Below, in pieces: positions 42,278 to 45,373 of a stretch of 45,373 nt of DNA. Each line of letters begins with the position of its first letter. Position 1 is the first letter of the stretch. The notes below the pieces were generated by a model. That model was not told the origin of the DNA and made no database searches. It saw nothing but the letters and a program-made list of their open reading frames with translations. The stretch covers positions 1 to 45,373 of the forward strand of contig MTLP01000003.1 in the NCBI GenBank assembly GCA_002009975.1. The letters run 5' to 3'. Made by a program: the position numbers and the translations under genes. The DNA is from Thermococcus sp. JdFR-02. Lineage in GTDB: Archaea; Methanobacteriota_B; Thermococci; Thermococcales; Thermococcaceae.

Positions 42278-42376
42278 GCGAGAAGGTTCTCTTTTTAGGC
42301 TGCCTACAGGACTCAGTTGGCACATTTATTTTAAAAACCTACCACGACTATACTCACTATATCCGATGTAGCTTAG

Positions 42377-42898
42377 CTAATAAATTAGTTTTCCAGAACT
42401 TATAATAAATCTTATTGCGTTAAATTTAAATATAAAAAGTATAATCCAAGCTGCTGCGAATATTATTATATATATTTTAAAGTATTCATGAACGCTTTTC
42501 AAACTCTTAAAATTTTCGCGTATTTTTTCCCCTTTACAAATTAAATTTGCAGGTAGTTGGTTTTCATCAAAAAGACGATGGTTCCATAAATTAAAATGTT
42601 TCTCAATAGCATTCATTTGAATACGTCTCAATTTATTTGCCATTGTAAGTCTCCTATCAATCTGATAAGCAGTACATAAACCTGCTATGGACACCAATGC
42701 AGCGCTAAAAAGCTGATAAAATGAAAGATGCTCTTGTTGTGCTATCCATGTTAGGATCGCTATTGATGTAGGTATTAAAAAAGCCATTACTCTATATGAC
42801 ATTTCAGTATTTTTTAAATTTTCCTCCTTTAAAAGATTATATTCAAATTTTAGGGTTTCTGCATCTTTTCCTATTAAAGAGGTGGATTTGTTACTCAT
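42377..42898 (-). CDS. AT-rich orphan three-helix membrane protein
   Basis: The 173-residue protein has two central membrane helices (VMAFLIPTSIAILTWIA, LFSAALVSIAGLCTAY) and a C-terminal one (IIIFAAAWIILFIF), with charged cytosolic helices between. An N-terminal helix before a helical pair recalls small membrane effectors of defence loci, but no named family is certain. ATG 42898 follows AGGTGGTAGGGG. It is AT-rich, opposite in strand to its neighbours and lacks GATTC. Confidence 0.55.
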   Translation of the reverse strand: MSNKSTSLIGKDAETLKFEYNLLKEENLKNTEMSYRVMAFLIPTSIAILTWIAQQEHLSFYQLFSAALVSIAGLCTAYQIDRRLTMANKLRRIQMNAIEKHFNLWNHRLFDENQLPANLICKGEKIRENFKSLKSVHEYFKIYIIIFAAAWIILFIFKFNAIRFIISSGKLIY

Positions 42899-42984
42899 CC
42901 CCTACCACCTGTAAGATTTCACTTTGATTTTATATTAATTTATCGCTTCTACAACACATTAATAAGGCTCACTACCACATGACT

Positions 42985-42998
42985 GATTCTTTTTTAAC
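42985..42998 (+). promoter_or_regulatory. GATTC-TATA promoter, copy 18
   Basis: GATTCTTTTTTAAC, 29 bp from ATG 43027, which also has GAGGTG just upstream. Confidence 0.8.
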
Positions 42999-43026
42999 AA
43001 TTAAAGCCTTCCGGTGTTGCGAGGTG

Positions 43027-43722
43027 ATGAATGTGAGGAAGCATGTTTTACTTGTGGCACTCATGGCAATTGCTCTGCTTTCGGCATGCACTGCAAATAC
43101 AAGCCAGAAACCGGAGCAGGGAGTCGGAACGCCGTACACCGCTGTGGAGCAGATATCCCCCGAGGAAGCAAGGCAGATAGCAGAGAAGGTGGTCAGGACG
43201 ATGACACCTCCGGAGATTCACGAGCAGATCAGCGTTTCGAATGTGGAGAAAGATGAGAAGTACCAGCTGTACAGGTTCAACGTCAGCATTGGCGAGGACG
43301 TGTACACATCTTACATGACCCTCGACGGGAAACTGATATTCCCGGAAGGGATCTCCACTGAGAACCCACCGGTGTTCACAGCGCCTGAGCTAGAAGAACA
43401 GAGCCAGATTCCCATGCCACCAGAGGAGTCCGGGCCACAGCCTCAGCAGAGCGACACAGTGGCTGAGGTCGCCCGCCTGCAGGATGGATGGTACTTTTTT
43501 TACCTGAGAACCTGTTCAGCGTGCCAGGAGCAGGAGAGGATTCTGGGCAACCTAATCGACAAGGTTAACAGAGTGGAGTGCAGCGAACAGAAAGAGCTGT
43601 GCAGAGCCTACAACATCATCGTCACGCCTACTTGGCTAAAGATAGAAGGCGGAGTGGAAGTGCAGAGGCTCGACGGTATCCAGAGCCTGGAGAGGCTCAG
43701 GCAGGCTGGCGCTCTACCCTAA
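43027..43722 (+). CDS. Thioredoxin-like lipoprotein
   Basis: The 231-residue product has a lipoprotein signal (LLVALMAIALLSACTANTS, lipobox LLSAC), a disordered Gln/Pro-rich spacer and a C-terminal thioredoxin fold with active-site CSAC (RTCSACQEQE), a later Cys pair (VECSEQKELC), and the cis-Pro region IIVTPTWL. It probably reduces or rearranges disulfides outside the cell, useful for the many Cys-rich exported proteins here or for cytochrome maturation. ATG 43027 starts the signal directly; 42979 overlaps the promoter. Confidence 0.85.
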   Translation: MNVRKHVLLVALMAIALLSACTANTSQKPEQGVGTPYTAVEQISPEEARQIAEKVVRTMTPPEIHEQISVSNVEKDEKYQLYRFNVSIGEDVYTSYMTLDGKLIFPEGISTENPPVFTAPELEEQSQIPMPPEESGPQPQQSDTVAEVARLQDGWYFFYLRTCSACQEQERILGNLIDKVNRVECSEQKELCRAYNIIVTPTWLKIEGGVEVQRLDGIQSLERLRQAGALP

Positions 43723-43776
43723 CGTCCCACTGCGCTGAAGCACGATAGGCACCTCAGCGCGGCGTGAACCTTTTTG

Positions 43777-43790
43777 GATTCTTTTATATA
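43777..43790 (+). promoter_or_regulatory. GATTC-TATA promoter, copy 19
   Basis: GATTCTTTTATATA, 22 bp from ATG 43812. Confidence 0.85.
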
Positions 43791-43811
43791 TTTTTTTAAG
43801 CTATAATAGGC

Positions 43812-45373
43812 ATGTTAGCAAGAGTGCTAGTTCTATTGGTCCTCTTTTCACTTGTGGTTCCTGCTATACACGGCGACATTCCTGGCTACGTTCTGTACCG
43901 CGACAAAACTTTAAATCTTACTGTGCAGATACCCGTTGTTATAGCTGGCGGTGACACATCCGGCTCGCTATACAGTCAGACACCGCGCTACCTCAAAGCT
44001 TTTACGCCACCTGTGCTCACGCTGACCTACCCGTTCAACGGCACCGAGCACTACAACACGACGGTGCCCTTGATCGGCAGCGTGCTCACAGCCAACGGTT
44101 TGAGCAGGGTGGAGTACTCCTTTGACGGTGGCAGCTGGCAGAGCGTTGGCTTCGAGCAGAAGGGGGCCTTTGACTACCACTTCAGCGCAAATCTCACGGC
44201 GAGCGACGGGAACCATACACTTACGGTGAGAGCCACTGACAAAAAAGGTCTGAGAAGTGAGGTGAGGGTCTGGTTCAGTGTTATTTCAGCAGGCGGCGAG
44301 TGGCGCGTCTATCGCGTGCCCTTCCCGATAAAGTTCTTCGGGTATAACAGTCAGGCGGTGTTCTACACCGACACCGGGTTTAAGGTGGTAATCAAAGCAG
44401 AGGGCGACGGGGCAAGCTACAGGGAACATCGCAGAGATCCGCTCACCAACCCGCTCAAGGTGTACGTCTACGACCCTCAGGGCAGGTTGTACGCCTCCAG
44501 CTACACCATCGGAGTGGGGCAGGGAAAGACGATCCCAGGCAAGCTTGACTTCTCCTATGAGGTGTGGGATGCTGACTATAACCCCGATTATACACTTTAC
44601 TACTACGAGGTCTGGCAGGCATCAAGGGGTCTAAGCACACCCAGGATATATTACTCCGAAGACGATGGGGGCTGGCTTCACATCAAAAACCTGAAGGTGT
44701 GGCTCTATGAGCCGAAGAATCTTCAGAGAAGCTACTCTATAACCAAATCGCTTGTGCACTGCTCCTATGATGACGATGACTGGGGTGTGTTCACTGGTCT
44801 TTATCAGGTGTACTCGATAGGCAGCATCAGCAAGAGCTGCTATTTCCAGCATCCGGTGATAACAGACAAGTTGGTGCTTTATGGAGACAAGGAAAAACCG
44901 AAGATCATACCGAGATTCTACAGAGCTACGCCGTTTGTGTACGCCAAGACCAAGGAAAAGAATTATGACTTTGACTTCTGCTGGAACCCTGAACTCATCT
45001 ACGGGGACAAAAAAACATGCCCACAAGACAGGTACAGGACAATATACCACCAGACCTTCCCCAGCACAGAGGTGACGAGAGACAATGTGGTGCTGAGGGC
45101 AACTGATGACTCGGGCTACAAGAGAACCACAAGGCTTGAGACCTACAGGAGAAAGAGGAATGAGATAGACGGCTGGAAGTCGATCAACGATGCCTTCTCC
45201 GCGCCATCGCCAGCGGTCACCGTCTACATCCGGAAGCAGGGTGGCTCTTGGGTCACTGCAGGCAGGTACACCTTCGAGTACCCGTACAATGTCCACATAA
45301 GCTATGTGAGCAGTGTGAGCGAGTACTACAGTGATCGCAGTATCAACGTAGGCACGGAGTACTTCTACGCCAG
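43812..45373 (+). CDS. Large secreted surface protein, cut by the window edge
   Basis: The frame is open from ATG 43812 to the last base (at least 520 residues). It starts with a signal peptide (VLVLLVLFSLVVPAIHG), then Ig-like beta repeats (VEYSFDGGSWQSVGF, NHTLTVRATDKKGLRSEV; later VVLRATDDSGYKRTT) and scattered Cys. RATDxxG phrases are typical of archaeal extracellular Ig-like domains. It is probably an adhesin or S-layer-associated part of the apparatus. The C-terminus is outside this window, so anchoring is unknown. Confidence 0.8.
   Translation, partial: MLARVLVLLVLFSLVVPAIHGDIPGYVLYRDKTLNLTVQIPVVIAGGDTSGSLYSQTPRYLKAFTPPVLTLTYPFNGTEHYNTTVPLIGSVLTANGLSRVEYSFDGGSWQSVGFEQKGAFDYHFSANLTASDGNHTLTVRATDKKGLRSEVRVWFSVISAGGEWRVYRVPFPIKFFGYNSQAVFYTDTGFKVVIKAEGDGASYREHRRDPLTNPLKVYVYDPQGRLYASSYTIGVGQGKTIPGKLDFSYEVWDADYNPDYTLYYYEVWQASRGLSTPRIYYSEDDGGWLHIKNLKVWLYEPKNLQRSYSITKSLVHCSYDDDDWGVFTGLYQVYSIGSISKSCYFQHPVITDKLVLYGDKEKPKIIPRFYRATPFVYAKTKEKNYDFDFCWNPELIYGDKKTCPQDRYRTIYHQTFPSTEVTRDNVVLRATDDSGYKRTTRLETYRRKRNEIDGWKSINDAFSAPSPAVTVYIRKQGGSWVTAGRYTFEYPYNVHISYVSSVSEYYSDRSINVGTEYFYA

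Noticed and set aside
1-45373. CRISPR arrays, tRNA or rRNA genes, CXXCH cytochromes
   Set aside because: I found no regularly spaced repeats, no tRNA or rRNA sequence and no heme-binding CXXCH in the likely proteins, by reading rather than by search.

Overview
The window looks like the genome of a thermophilic euryarchaeon, or a large element carried by one. Arginine is coded mostly by AGG/AGA and isoleucine often by ATA. Genes are compact, proteins are rich in Glu and Lys, and most transcripts appear leaderless behind TATA boxes. A CcmF-like cytochrome c biogenesis protein, TatA, MinD-type ATPases and prepilin-like proteins fit an Archaeoglobi- or ANME-like host. This assignment is inference; no rRNA or tRNA is present to fix it.

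Two layers are interleaved. The backbone has moderate GC and is made mostly of exported, membrane-anchored or pilin-like proteins plus MinD/ParA ATPases. It includes a large Tat-exported surface protein (3973-6771), TatA (22048-22203), a T2SSF/TadC-like membrane protein (15791-17446), a possible VirB2-like pilin operon (13940-15094), a possible PrgI/VirB4-N-like protein (8978-9772), a membrane protein with a cytoplasmic nuclease-like domain (19658-21937), MinD operons (25127-26947), a run of prepilin-like genes (36854-42277), a thioredoxin lipoprotein (43027-43722) and a surface protein running off the right edge (from 43812). Nineteen copies of one promoter element, GATTC followed by a TTTTATAAA or TTTTTTAAA box, drive these genes. 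Fifteen copies sit 22-29 bp before a start codon, so the group behaves like one regulon for a cell-surface or DNA-exchange machine.

The second layer is AT-rich cargo without this promoter. It contains a long Argonaute that has lost catalytic residues and carries an N-terminal winged helix, paired with a zinc-ribbon/PD-(D/E)XK nuclease (10224-13848). It also contains an OLD/PARIS-like ATPase and partner (22916-24672, intermediate composition), a Shedu nuclease with a RecD-like helicase-nuclease (28826-33798), and three orphan membrane proteins (17597-19504, 40054-40944, 42377-42898). Decayed gene fragments lie on both sides of the Shedu island. The window therefore reads as a defence-loaded variable region built into a promoter-defined surface-apparatus locus.

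Many small genes (TatA, coiled-coil proteins, pilins, a 47-residue membrane peptide) are easily missed because they are short or need a start internal to a longer frame. The distance from the promoter box was used to choose several starts.
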